A stretch of 64,000 nt of DNA. Source: Shewanella glacialipiscicola. Lineage in GTDB: Bacteria; Pseudomonadota; Gammaproteobacteria; Enterobacterales; Shewanellaceae. The notes under the pieces were generated by a model, which was given only the letters and a program-made list of their open reading frames with translations, was not told where the DNA came from and did no database searches. Both the position numbers and the translations under genes were made by a program. The stretch's first letter is position 1; the number at the start of each line of letters is the position of its first letter. Shown here piece by piece: positions 47,097 through 55,681 of this stretch. Where the stretch lies: contig NZ_JAKILU010000021.1 of assembly GCF_023283485.1 (NCBI RefSeq), forward strand, positions 1 to 64,000. The letters are read 5' to 3'.

Positions 47097-47576
47097 TGCT
47101 TGCTTCCTTTTGGCTTAAAAGTGATACCCACCATTATATGTTGGTGTTAGTACGACTCTCTATCTCACAGCAGCTTCGGCCATCATTTGACCAGTTGTAT
47201 GTCAGTGTGCTTTGAAATTTAAAAAATTACAACACCCAATTTAAACGACTGTTTAATTTGTTGCTGGCTAGAGTGATTTTTCACCTTTGTGATACACTGC
47301 ATAGCATGTAATACACTTAGAATACGTTGTCGATAAATGGGTCTTTCTCGCTGTTTATTTAAGACGTTTAAAAGTTAAAAATGTATTAGAGTTAACCGTA
47401 ATTATTAAGTTTTATCATCATATTATCAATTTTACATGAGCCATGCGGCAACAATATGTTTTAGAGTGAGTAACAGTTTATTGCGTTGAGTGAATCTGTT
47501 GTTCATGACCCGATTAAGATAATGTGAGTCAATTCGACACATATTATTAATTTTTATTCATAGCAGGAGATGACAA
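47097..47576. other. 480-base divergent control region between fadB and pepQ
   Basis: I see no gene here. The stretch is AT-rich and holds the promoters of fadBA (left) and pepQ-yigZ-trkH-hemG (right). The one clear element is the palindrome at 47238-47258, described separately. A repeated ATACACT (about 47291 and 47313) was noted, without assigned meaning. Confidence 0.6.
47238..47258. promoter_or_regulatory. Candidate PsrA-type fatty-acid regulator site upstream of fadBA
   Basis: TTAAAC (47241-47246) and GTTTAA (47251-47256) form an inverted repeat spaced by GACT. PsrA, the TetR-type regulator of fatty-acid degradation genes in Pseudomonas and Shewanella, recognises AAAC(N2-4)GTTT-like palindromes. 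The distance to the fadB start is about 145 bases. Confidence 0.5.
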
Positions 47577-48899
47577 ATGGATCAGCTGGCTCATTACTAT
47601 CGTGCCCATATTGCCGAGTTAAACCGTCGAGTTGCAGAGATTTTGTCTCGAGAAGCCTTGTCTGGTTTAGTGATCCATTCGGGTCAGCCGCATCGGATGT
47701 TTTTGGATGATATCAATTATCCCTTTAAGGCAAACCCGCACTTTAAGGCGTGGTTACCTGTTTTGGATAATCCCAACTGTTGGTTAGTGGTTAATGGTCG
47801 AGATAAGCCGCAATTGATTTTTTATCGTCCTGTCGATTTTTGGCATAAAGTTTCTGATGTGCCAGAGATGTTTTGGACAGAGCACTTTGATATTAAATTA
47901 TTGACTAAAGCGGATAAGGTTGCCGAACTATTACCTATCGATATCGCTAATTGGGCGTATCTGGGGGAGCATTTAGATGTGGCTGAAGTATTAGGGTTTA
48001 CTAGCCGTAACCCCGATGCAGTAATGAGTTATTTGCATTACCACAGAAGCACTAAAACCGAATATGAACTGGAATGTATGCGCCGCGCTAACCACATTGC
48101 AGTGCAGGGGCATTTAGCGGCCAAAAATGCATTTTATAATGGGGCGAGCGAGTTCGAAATTCAGCAACACTATTTATCTGCAGTCGGTCAGGGCGAGAAC
48201 GAAGTACCCTATGGCAATATTATCGCCCTTAACCAAAATGCGGCAATTTTGCATTACACCGCATTAGAAAACCAAAGTCCTACGCGTCGTTTGTCATTTC
48301 TTATCGATGCGGGCGCGAGTTATTTTGGTTATGCCTCTGATATCACCAGAACCTATGCATTCGAGAAGAATCGTTTCGATGAGTTGATCACTGCGATGAA
48401 TAAAGCGCAGCTAGAGCTTATCGATATGATGCGTCCAGGTGTACGTTATCCTGATTTACACTTAGCCACCCATGCTAAAGTCGCGCAAATGCTATTGGAT
48501 TTTGATTTAGCCAGCGGTGATGCTCAAGGTTTGGTCGAACAAGGCATTACCAGTGCTTTCTTCCCCCATGGTTTAGGTCATATGTTAGGCCTACAAGTAC
48601 ATGATGTTGGCGGTTTCTCCCACGATGAGCGCGGTACTCATATCGCGGCGCCTGCAGCTCATCCGTTTCTGCGCTGTACTCGCATTTTAGCGCCCAACCA
48701 AGTGCTGACCATGGAACCTGGGTTATACATCATCGATACTCTGCTCAATGAGCTCAAACAAGATGGTCGTGGCCAGCAAATCAACTGGCAAACCGTGGAT
48801 GAGTTAAGGCCTTTTGGTGGCATTCGTATCGAGGATAACGTTATCGTGCATCAAGATAGAAACGAGAACATGACTCGCGAATTCGGTTTGACTGATTGA
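47577..48899 (+). CDS. pepQ: Xaa-Pro dipeptidase PepQ
   Basis: PepQ splits dipeptides with a C-terminal proline using two divalent metals. The 440-residue protein has an N-terminal non-catalytic domain and a pita-bread domain. Metal ligands are visible in [51 protein letters not shown] and [11 protein letters not shown]. The ribosome site AGGAGATG precedes the ATG. It is the first gene of pepQ-yigZ-trkH-hemG, the E. coli order. Confidence 0.97.
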   Translation: MDQLAHYYRAHIAELNRRVAEILSREALSGLVIHSGQPHRMFLDDINYPFKANPHFKAWLPVLDNPNCWLVVNGRDKPQLIFYRPVDFWHKVSDVPEMFWTEHFDIKLLTKADKVAELLPIDIANWAYLGEHLDVAEVLGFTSRNPDAVMSYLHYHRSTKTEYELECMRRANHIAVQGHLAAKNAFYNGASEFEIQQHYLSAVGQGENEVPYGNIIALNQNAAILHYTALENQSPTRRLSFLIDAGASYFGYASDITRTYAFEKNRFDELITAMNKAQLELIDMMRPGVRYPDLHLATHAKVAQMLLDFDLASGDAQGLVEQGITSAFFPHGLGHMLGLQVHDVGGFSHDERGTHIAAPAAHPFLRCTRILAPNQVLTMEPGLYIIDTLLNELKQDGRGQQINWQTVDELRPFGGIRIEDNVIVHQDRNENMTREFGLTD

Positions 48900-48925
48900 T
48901 GACAGGTAGAAATTAGGGCGGATGT

Positions 48926-49540
48926 GTGCTCGAAAGTTATAAGGTTCCCAGTGAAGATATCGTGATTGAAGAAGAGATAAAGCATAGTCGTTTTATCTCT
49001 TTTCTGTTTCATTGTGACAGCATTGATAAATTAAAGTTAGTACTCACTGACATAAAGCGTGATTATCCGGGTGCAAGCCATTATTGCTATGCCTTTGTTG
49101 CCGGTGCGCCTGATGATAGCGTCTTAATTGGTTCGAGTGATGATGGTGAGCCAGCAGGCTGTGCGGGACGGCCTATGTTAGCGTTATTACAAGGTGCAAA
49201 TATTGGCGAAATTGGCGCTATTGTTGTGCGTTACTACGGTGGCACTAAGTTGGGAGTGGGTGGCTTAGTGCGAGCTTACACTTCGGGATTGAGGCAAGGC
49301 TTGATTCAATTGCCTACTCGCCTTAAACAGTTACGCTATCCCGCGAAGCTGCATTGTGATTATGCGCAGCTGCGCGATGTTGAGCATCTATTACAGCAAG
49401 TGAATGCGGTAATCATCGATAAGCAATTTGCTGAGGCAGTCGATATTGAATTTGAAATCGGGCGACAGCAACAGGCATTACTTTGTGAGTTGTTGGCGAC
49501 ACTGAGTCAGGGAAGTTTGCAGCCTGAGTTTGAGCTGTGA
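48926..49540 (+). CDS. yigZ: YigZ / IMPACT family protein
   Basis: The family is related to the eukaryotic IMPACT protein, and its role in bacteria is not settled. The 204-residue protein starts at a GTG with AGGG seven bases before it. It has EEIKHSRFISFLFHCDS, SHYCYAFV, SSDDGEPAGCAGRPMLALLQG and VVRYYGGTKLGVGGLVRAYTSG, the UPF0029 hallmark. A C-terminal ferredoxin-like domain follows. It lies 26 bases after pepQ. Confidence 0.95.
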   Translation: MLESYKVPSEDIVIEEEIKHSRFISFLFHCDSIDKLKLVLTDIKRDYPGASHYCYAFVAGAPDDSVLIGSSDDGEPAGCAGRPMLALLQGANIGEIGAIVVRYYGGTKLGVGGLVRAYTSGLRQGLIQLPTRLKQLRYPAKLHCDYAQLRDVEHLLQQVNAVIIDKQFAEAVDIEFEIGRQQQALLCELLATLSQGSLQPEFEL

Positions 49541-49617
49541 TGCCTGCGTAAATTATGCCAAAATAGCTTAAATGCTGAAAATACCTTTGCAGCCTATGGA
49601 ATAATTGAACTCGCTCA

Positions 49618-51075
49618 ATGCAATATAAAACAATAATAAGAATTATAGGCCTATTGGTTGGCTTGTTTTCCACCACTATGTTGCCGCCAGCACTGATTGC
49701 CGTATGGTACAACGATGGTGGTGGTACTGCATTTGTGCAGGCATTTTTTGTCAGTTTGTTCATTGGTTTTTGGCTTTGGTATCCTAATCGTCGCTGCAAA
49801 GAAGAGTTACGTACCCGAGAAGGATTTCTTATTGTTGTTCTATTCTGGACCGTACTTGGGTCCATTGGTGCATTACCCTTTATATTCTCTAGCGAGCCAG
49901 ATCTTAGCTGGACAGATAGTTTCTTCGAATCCTTTTCTGCATTAACCACCACAGGTGCAACCGTGATTGTGGGGCTTGATTCTTTACCTAAAGCCATCTT
50001 ATTTTATCGACATTTGCTGCAATGGCTCGGTGGTATGGGGATTATCGTATTAGCCGTGGCTATTTTACCCGTACTGGGGATTGGAGGAATGCAGCTGTAT
50101 CGGGCTGAAATTCCTGGGCCGGTGAAAGATAATAAAATGACCCCGCGTATAGCCGAAACAGCTAAAGCACTCTGGTATATTTATTTATTCCTGACTATTA
50201 CCTGTGCAACTGCTTATTGGTTTGCGGGAATGAGTCTTTTTGATGCTGTTTGTCACTCATTTTCGACAATTGCGATTGGCGGATTCTCTACCCATGATGC
50301 CAGTATGGGCTATTTTGATAGCTCTGCGATTAATCTTATTTGTGCGTTCTTTTTAATTGTTTCTGCCGTTAATTTTAGTGTGCATTTCGCGGCATTTTCC
50401 CGCAGAGGCATCAACGTAAAAGTATATTTTAGAGATACTGAATTTAAAATGCTGGTGGCGATCCAGCTAATATTGACGGCGATTTGTTTTTTTACTCTGT
50501 ATCAATCGGGCATTTATGATTCACCTGAAGAAACCTTAGATCATGCGTTATTTCAGGTGGTATCGGTGGCGACTACCGCAGGATTTGGTAGTGAAAGCTT
50601 CCATTTATGGCCACTCTTTCTGCCGATTTTATTGATATTTTCAAGTTTTATTGGTGGCTGTGGGGGCTCTACTGCTGGCGGTATTAAAGTTATCCGTATT
50701 ATTTTATTATTGTTGCAAGGATCCCGTGAGTTAAAACGTTTGGTTCATCCAAAAGCGATGTTTTCAATTCGTATTGGCTCTAAAGTACTATCTGACCGCG
50801 TTATTGATGCAGTGTGGGGGTTCTTTTCTGCTTATGCCCTTGTTTTTGTTGTGTCTATGCTCGCTCTGATGGCGCTAGGGCTTGATGATATTACCGCTTT
50901 TAGCGCTACAGCAGCATGCCTTAATAACTTAGGCCCAGGTTTAGGCGCCGTTGCCAGCAACTATGCCAGTATTGGTGATGGCGCTAAATGGGTACTCTTG
51001 ATTGCTATGCTTTTTGGGCGATTAGAAGTCTTTACTTTACTCATTTTGTTTACGCCTACTTTTTGGAAGAACTAA
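49618..51075 (+). CDS. trkH: Trk potassium uptake protein TrkH (first copy)
   Basis: TrkH is the membrane channel of the Trk system. The 485-residue protein is built from four membrane-pore-membrane units. The pore segments read ALTTTGATVI, STIAIGGFSTHDAS, SVATTAGFGSES and NNLGPGLGAV, each with the expected filter glycine. It lies between yigZ and hemG as in E. coli. A second trkH sits 1.7 kb downstream on the other strand, next to trkA. Confidence 0.95.
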   Translation: MQYKTIIRIIGLLVGLFSTTMLPPALIAVWYNDGGGTAFVQAFFVSLFIGFWLWYPNRRCKEELRTREGFLIVVLFWTVLGSIGALPFIFSSEPDLSWTDSFFESFSALTTTGATVIVGLDSLPKAILFYRHLLQWLGGMGIIVLAVAILPVLGIGGMQLYRAEIPGPVKDNKMTPRIAETAKALWYIYLFLTITCATAYWFAGMSLFDAVCHSFSTIAIGGFSTHDASMGYFDSSAINLICAFFLIVSAVNFSVHFAAFSRRGINVKVYFRDTEFKMLVAIQLILTAICFFTLYQSGIYDSPEETLDHALFQVVSVATTAGFGSESFHLWPLFLPILLIFSSFIGGCGGSTAGGIKVIRIILLLLQGSRELKRLVHPKAMFSIRIGSKVLSDRVIDAVWGFFSAYALVFVVSMLALMALGLDDITAFSATAACLNNLGPGLGAVASNYASIGDGAKWVLLIAMLFGRLEVFTLLILFTPTFWKN

Positions 51076-51077
51076 TC

Positions 51078-51602
51078 ATGCAAACATTAATAATCTATTC
51101 AACAATTGATGGCCAAACCTTAGCTATTTGCCAAAAAATGAAGCTCATTGCTGAGCAAGCTGGTGAACAAGTTTCGTTAGTTACATTAGAGCAGGCTGAA
51201 GCTTTCAACTTAGCTGATTTTGATAAAGTATTGATTGGTGCCAGCATTCGTTATGGTAAACATAGACCCGCGCTTTACCAGTTTGTAAATCGCCACCATG
51301 CAGTATTGAATACTAAGATTAATGGCTTTTTTACCGTTAATGTTGTGGCCCGCAAGCCTTTAAAGAATACGCCCGAAACTAACCCTTATATGCAAAAGTT
51401 TCTGCAATTATCACTGTGGCAGCCGCAGATATTAGAAGTGTTTGCGGGTAAGATTGATTATCCTAAATACGGTTTATTCGATCGCACTATGATACGTTTC
51501 ATCATGTGGGTGACAAAAGGTCCTACTGATATTTCGGGCACCTTTGAGTTTACCGATTGGGCTAAAGTTGACGCCTTGGGTATCCGGTTTAGCCAAGCTT
51601 AA
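51078..51602 (+). CDS. hemG: Menaquinone-dependent protoporphyrinogen IX dehydrogenase HemG (first copy)
   Basis: HemG oxidises protoporphyrinogen IX to protoporphyrin IX in haem synthesis, passing electrons to quinones. The start is the ATG at 51078, two bases after the trkH stop. The 174-residue protein is flavodoxin-like (TLIIYSTIDGQTLAICQKM for FMN phosphate) with VLIGASIRYGKHRPALYQFVNRH and FFTVNVVARKPLKNTPETNPYMQKFL, closely matching E. coli HemG. The pepQ-yigZ-trkH-hemG order identifies it as the ancestral copy. Confidence 0.95.
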   Translation: MQTLIIYSTIDGQTLAICQKMKLIAEQAGEQVSLVTLEQAEAFNLADFDKVLIGASIRYGKHRPALYQFVNRHHAVLNTKINGFFTVNVVARKPLKNTPETNPYMQKFLQLSLWQPQILEVFAGKIDYPKYGLFDRTMIRFIMWVTKGPTDISGTFEFTDWAKVDALGIRFSQA

Positions 51603-51628
51603 AGATACTTATCCCTAGTTCAGGTGAC

Positions 51629-51662
51629 TTAAGCCCTAGCGATGTAAAATGCTAAGGCTTAA
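51629..51662. terminator. Hairpin between hemG and the convergent ArsR-family gene
   Basis: TTAAGCCCTAGC (51629-51640) pairs with GCTAAGGCTTAA (51651-51662) with one internal mismatch and a ten-base loop, lying between two convergent genes. Confidence 0.6.
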
Positions 51663-51681
51663 CTTTACTGATTTTGCCGTA

Positions 51682-52002
51682 TTATGCCGCACAGTAGCGG
51701 CTATGCAGAATCGAAATTACTTGAGTTACCTGTTCGTCCTTGAGCTTATAGTAAACAATTTGCGAGCTCTTACGGGTATCAACCAAATCTTCAGTACGTA
51801 ATACCGCTAAATGCTGGGATAGTGCCGACTGGCTTAATGGCACCGTGGCATTAAGCTCAGTTACGCTCAACTCTTTGTCGAGTAGTAGGCACAAAATCAT
51901 TAGGCGATAAGGGTTTGCTATAGCTTTGAGCCATTTTGCCGCACTTTCCGCATTAGTTACCATTGCAGCTACATCTATGTCATTTTGCATAAGGTCACTC
52001 AC
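51682..52002 (-). CDS. ArsR-family repressor of the HlyU/BigR/SqrR redox- or sulphide-sensing type
   Basis: The 106-residue winged-helix protein has ANPYRLMILCLLLDKELSVTELNATVPLSQSALSQHLAVLRTEDLVDTRKSSQIVYYKL. It closely resembles Vibrio HlyU, including LSQSALSQHL and the end ILHSRYC. Two cysteines, at positions 38 and 104 when counted from the GTG start, fall where HlyU/SqrR-type sensors carry their reactive pair; no metal-binding ELCVCDL motif is present. GTG at 52002 is assumed; an ATG four codons on is possible. It faces the second hemG across a perfect palindrome centred midway. Confidence 0.88.
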   Translation of the reverse strand: MSDLMQNDIDVAAMVTNAESAAKWLKAIANPYRLMILCLLLDKELSVTELNATVPLSQSALSQHLAVLRTEDLVDTRKSSQIVYYKLKDEQVTQVISILHSRYCAA

Positions 52003-52083
52003 TTTATCGCTTTTTATTAGATAATTCTAATTGAACACCTGTGTCAACGCAATCATACTGCTCACTCATGTAGATCTCAATTC

Positions 52084-52108
52084 TTGTATCTCAGAATATG
52101 AGATACAA
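52084..52108. promoter_or_regulatory. Perfect palindromic operator candidate between the ArsR-family gene and second hemG
   Basis: TTGTATCTCA (52084-52093) and TGAGATACAA (52099-52108) are perfectly inverted around five bases. The site is equally distant (81 bases) from both divergent start codons, well placed to regulate both. Confidence 0.7.
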
Positions 52109-52189
52109 CTAATTTGTGATCCTATCAGAGGTTTATTGCGCACAATCTTGCCACAATAGCCTACTAACTGAATCGATTTGGAATTTCCT

Positions 52190-52744
52190 ATGATACGTGT
52201 TCTTGTGCTTTATTTTACCCGTGGCGGCCACACGGCCAAGATAGCCAGTGCGATTACCGACCAATTAAGGTCACGGGGAGTGCAGGTCGATCTCATCGAT
52301 ATCAACAGTGCTGCAGCTAAATCTATTAACTGGTCCGCTTATCAAGCCGTCGCCTTGGGCGCCTGTGTACTCTACGGCAGTTATGATAAAAGCGTGTTTC
52401 AATTTATTGAGCAGCATGCACGCGCTTTGGCCGCATTGCCCAACAGTTTCTTTTGCGTCAACGTGGTGGCGAGAAACCCTGAAAAACGCATTCCTGAGAA
52501 TAATAAATATCTGCAAAAGTTCATTACGCTGTCGCCTTGGACACCAACAGATCTTAAAATTATTGCCGGTAAAGTCGATTATCCTTCATGGCCTTGGTAC
52601 GACAGGTGGATGATCCAATTGATTATGAAGATTACTAAAGGCCCAACGGATCCTAAAACCGTTATCGACTATACCGACTGGGAGGATGTGAAGGTCTATG
52701 CCGATCATCTGTTGGAGTTAGCTCAGGTGAACACTGCCGCATAA
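52190..52744 (+). CDS. HemG-like protoporphyrinogen dehydrogenase / flavodoxin (second copy)
   Basis: The 184-residue protein starts at the ATG at 52190 (MIRVLVLYFTRGGHTAKIASAI). It shares with hemG the segments LGACVLYGSYDKSVFQFIEQHA, SFFCVNVVARNPEKRIPENNKYLQKFI and KIAGKVDYPSWPWYDRWMIQLIMKITKGPTD. It retains the same fold and FMN-binding loop. It may be a second PPO enzyme or a flavodoxin adapted to another quinone-linked role. Divergence from a HlyU-like repressor suggests conditional expression, for example under redox or sulphur stress. Confidence 0.88.
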   Translation: MIRVLVLYFTRGGHTAKIASAITDQLRSRGVQVDLIDINSAAAKSINWSAYQAVALGACVLYGSYDKSVFQFIEQHARALAALPNSFFCVNVVARNPEKRIPENNKYLQKFITLSPWTPTDLKIIAGKVDYPSWPWYDRWMIQLIMKITKGPTDPKTVIDYTDWEDVKVYADHLLELAQVNTAA

Positions 52745-52746
52745 TA

Positions 52747-52776
52747 AAAATGCGCTTAATTATTTAAGCGCATTTT
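52747..52776. terminator. Bidirectional terminator between the second hemG and second trkH
   Basis: AAAATGCGCTTAA (52747-52759) and TTAAGCGCATTTT (52764-52776) pair perfectly over 13 bases with a TTAT loop, between convergent genes. Confidence 0.92.
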
Positions 52777-52796
52777 AGTTTTTAAGTGTTATGGGA

Positions 52797-54239
52797 TCAG
52801 TATTTCCAGAAACTCGGATGAAACAACACCGCGACGGTCAAAATTTCTAAACGGCCGAGTAACATACCAAGGGCTAATGCCCATTTAGCCACATCGGGGA
52901 GCGTCGAAAAGTTACCTACTGGGCCAATAATGGGTCCTAACCCTGGACCTACGTTTGTGACTGCGGTAATTGCACCAGTAAAGCTCGTCATAGGATCAAG
53001 TCCTGTCAGTACTAGAATCACCGATAAGGCCACAATAACCATCATAAATAACAACACGAAAGTGATCAGTGAACGCACAATATCTTCACTGATGATGCGG
53101 TTGTTATAGCGTTCTCTAAAAATCCCATTCGGATGACATTGTTGTTTTAATTGCTCACGCATAATGGCGCCAGCAATTTGAAAACGAAAAATCTTTATCC
53201 CGCCAGAGGTTGAGCCTGAGCAACTGCCGACAAACATTAAAAATAAAAAGGCAATATTAGAAAAAGCGCCCCAAGCACCGTAATCTGTTAAACCATAACC
53301 TGTGGTGGTCACCACTGAAACCACGTTAAAGCTGGATAAACGCAATGCATCAAGTAATGCGATATCGCGGGTTTGCCACAGCCAAAATCCAATAGAACAA
53401 GACACTATAGTTAGAAAAAATAGAAAGCCTTTGACCTGAGCATCGTTCCAAATCCGCACATCTCTTTGCTGTATGCTGTGTACAAACATCAGTAACGGCA
53501 GGCCACCCGCAGCCATAAATACTATACCAACCCAATGAGCAGAGTTTGAAAATGCGGCCATTGAGCTATCAGAGGTTGAGTAACCGCCAGTCGATAGGGT
53601 AGTCATAGCATGGTTAACGGCTTGAAACCAAGTCATGCCCGCAAGATGATAGGCCACGCAACAGATACTGGTAAGGGTGATATACACAAGAAACAAATAC
53701 TTAGCCATGCTCTGGGTGCGAGGAACCGCTTTGTCGCTCCAATCAGAAGACTCAGTTCGAAATAGCCGCATTCCGCCAACGTTTAAAAAGGGCAGAATAG
53801 CTACTGCCATCACAATAAAGCCGATGCCGCCTAGCCATTGCAATAAAGAACGCCAGATGAGGATGCTGTGATCCATGGTATCCAAACCAGATAGGACGGT
53901 AGATCCTGTGGTCGTAATACCTGACATGGTTTCAAAGAAGGCATCCGTGTAACCAATACCGTGATAAAGGGTAAAGGGCATGGCAGCAAATAAACTGACG
54001 ATTAACCAGGTTAAGCTGGTCAATAAGAACATATCGCGAATATTAAGGTTGATGGTTTTACTCTGCCCATTATGCAAACACAGGCTGGCACTAATGCCAG
54101 TTAACAAAGCAGATAGCATGAAAGAGCCCACGGTTTCCTCGCCATTGGACATAGCAAGAAGCAGTGGGATTAACATGAAGGCTGTCAGCATCGACAAAAA
54201 CAGCCCTAAAATAAACAATAGCGGTCTAAAGTTCAGCAT
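52797..54239 (-). CDS. Trk potassium uptake protein TrkH (second copy)
   Basis: The 480-residue membrane protein has the four Trk pore motifs MSGITTTGSTVL, TLSTGGYSTSDSS, VVTTTGYGLTDYG and TNVGPGLGPI. It is clearly a TrkH/KtrB-type channel but differs throughout from the first copy, so the two diverged long ago. It follows trkA by 17 bases on the same strand, so it is the copy co-transcribed with the regulatory subunit. Confidence 0.94.
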   Translation of the reverse strand: MLNFRPLLFILGLFLSMLTAFMLIPLLLAMSNGEETVGSFMLSALLTGISASLCLHNGQSKTINLNIRDMFLLTSLTWLIVSLFAAMPFTLYHGIGYTDAFFETMSGITTTGSTVLSGLDTMDHSILIWRSLLQWLGGIGFIVMAVAILPFLNVGGMRLFRTESSDWSDKAVPRTQSMAKYLFLVYITLTSICCVAYHLAGMTWFQAVNHAMTTLSTGGYSTSDSSMAAFSNSAHWVGIVFMAAGGLPLLMFVHSIQQRDVRIWNDAQVKGFLFFLTIVSCSIGFWLWQTRDIALLDALRLSSFNVVSVVTTTGYGLTDYGAWGAFSNIAFLFLMFVGSCSGSTSGGIKIFRFQIAGAIMREQLKQQCHPNGIFRERYNNRIISEDIVRSLITFVLLFMMVIVALSVILVLTGLDPMTSFTGAITAVTNVGPGLGPIIGPVGNFSTLPDVAKWALALGMLLGRLEILTVAVLFHPSFWKY

Positions 54240-54256
54240 GGATAGGGCTTAGAGGT

Positions 54257-55666
54257 TTAAAAGAAGAAAGCACTGGGTTGGAAAAGCTTCTCGACTTCGC
54301 CAACAAATTTTTTATTCACTAAAAACAAAATAACGTGATCGCCTTGCTCTATCACTGTTTTATCGTGGCCCATCAGCACCTCGTCATTACGTACAAGGGC
54401 ACCAATTGTGGTACCGGGTGGTAATTTCACATCGCCAATGGCCTTACCCACCACTTTTGACGTACTTGAATCACCATGGGCAATGGCTTCAATCGCCTCA
54501 GCCGCGCCGCGGCGTAACGAATAAACGTTACAAATATCACCCTGACGAATATGAGTTAATAGTGCTGAAATCGTCGCTTGCTGTGGTGAAATGGCGATAT
54601 CAATATTCGCTTCTTGCACGATATCTACATAGGCTTCGCGCTGGATCAATACCATGACCTTTTTCGCGCCCATGCGTTTGGCTAACAGGGCCGACATGAT
54701 ATTGGCTTCATCATCATTGGTAACTGCAATAAATACGTCGGTTTGGTCTATATGTTCTTCGAGCAGTAATTCTTGATCTGACGCGTCACCGCAGAATACG
54801 GTGGTATTTTCGAGTTGTTCCGATAAGGCTTCTGCTCGCTCATATTTATGCTCAATCAACTTGACTGAGTGAGTACGCTCAAGGCGTTTGGCTAAACCTA
54901 ATCCTATGTTACCGCCGCCAGCGATCATAATATTGCGGTAGGTGCTATCGAGTTTTTGCATTTCGCTCATGACTGCGCGAATGTGACGACTGTCGGCAAC
55001 GAAGAAGACTTCGTCATCGGCTTCGATAATCGTGGTACCGCGGGGCATAATTGGGCGACCTTGACGGAAAATTGCCGCAACCCGGGTATCAATATTCGGC
55101 ATATGTTCGCGAAGTGCTGCTAAAGCATTACCTACCAGCGGGCCACCATAATAGGCACGAACAGCCACTAAGCTCAAGCGACCATCGGCAAATTCGAGTA
55201 CTTGCAATGCGCCAGGATACTCAACAAGACGTTGAATGTAAGCAGTCACTAACTGTTCAGGAGCGATTAACTCATCGATCACAAAACCACCGCGCGGACG
55301 ACCGTCGCTATTTTTGGTTTCACTGTCGATAAAAAGTTTATCGCGCATTGCCAAATAAGGTTCTGAACGAATTCGGGCAATTTTAGTTGGGGTACCAAAG
55401 AGGGTGTAAGCAATCTGGCAAGCAGCCATATTGCATTCATCGCTGTTGGTGACGGCGATCAGCATGTCGGCATCTTCTGCGCCTGCTTCTCTGAGTACAT
55501 CAGGGTTAGCTGCGTGGCCTGTTACGACGCGAAGGTCATATTTATCTTGCAGGGCGCGTAATCTGGATTTGTCATGATCGACTATGGTGATGTCATTATT
55601 TTCACCTACCAAATTCTCGGCCAAGGTTCCCCCGACTTGACCCGCACCTAATATGATAATTTTCAT
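54257..55666 (-). CDS. trkA: Trk system regulatory subunit TrkA
   Basis: TrkA is the cytoplasmic nucleotide-binding subunit that gates TrkH. The 469-residue protein has two RCK halves, each a Rossmann domain plus a TrkA-C domain. The first starts [19 protein letters not shown], and the second has [18 protein letters not shown] near residue 235. It lies in def-fmt-rsmB-trkA, as in E. coli, with trkH added behind it. Confidence 0.97.
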   Translation of the reverse strand: MKIIILGAGQVGGTLAENLVGENNDITIVDHDKSRLRALQDKYDLRVVTGHAANPDVLREAGAEDADMLIAVTNSDECNMAACQIAYTLFGTPTKIARIRSEPYLAMRDKLFIDSETKNSDGRPRGGFVIDELIAPEQLVTAYIQRLVEYPGALQVLEFADGRLSLVAVRAYYGGPLVGNALAALREHMPNIDTRVAAIFRQGRPIMPRGTTIIEADDEVFFVADSRHIRAVMSEMQKLDSTYRNIMIAGGGNIGLGLAKRLERTHSVKLIEHKYERAEALSEQLENTTVFCGDASDQELLLEEHIDQTDVFIAVTNDDEANIMSALLAKRMGAKKVMVLIQREAYVDIVQEANIDIAISPQQATISALLTHIRQGDICNVYSLRRGAAEAIEAIAHGDSSTSKVVGKAIGDVKLPPGTTIGALVRNDEVLMGHDKTVIEQGDHVILFLVNKKFVGEVEKLFQPSAFFF

Positions 55667-55681
55667 GGCCTTGCTTACTTC

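Noticed and set aside
47281..47330. Possible promoter built on the repeated ATACACT
   Set aside because: No convincing -35/-10 pair with proper spacing could be defined by eye.
49413..49997. 194-residue minus-strand frame across yigZ and trkH
   Set aside because: Both sense genes are clearly conserved; the antisense peptide has no recognisable features.
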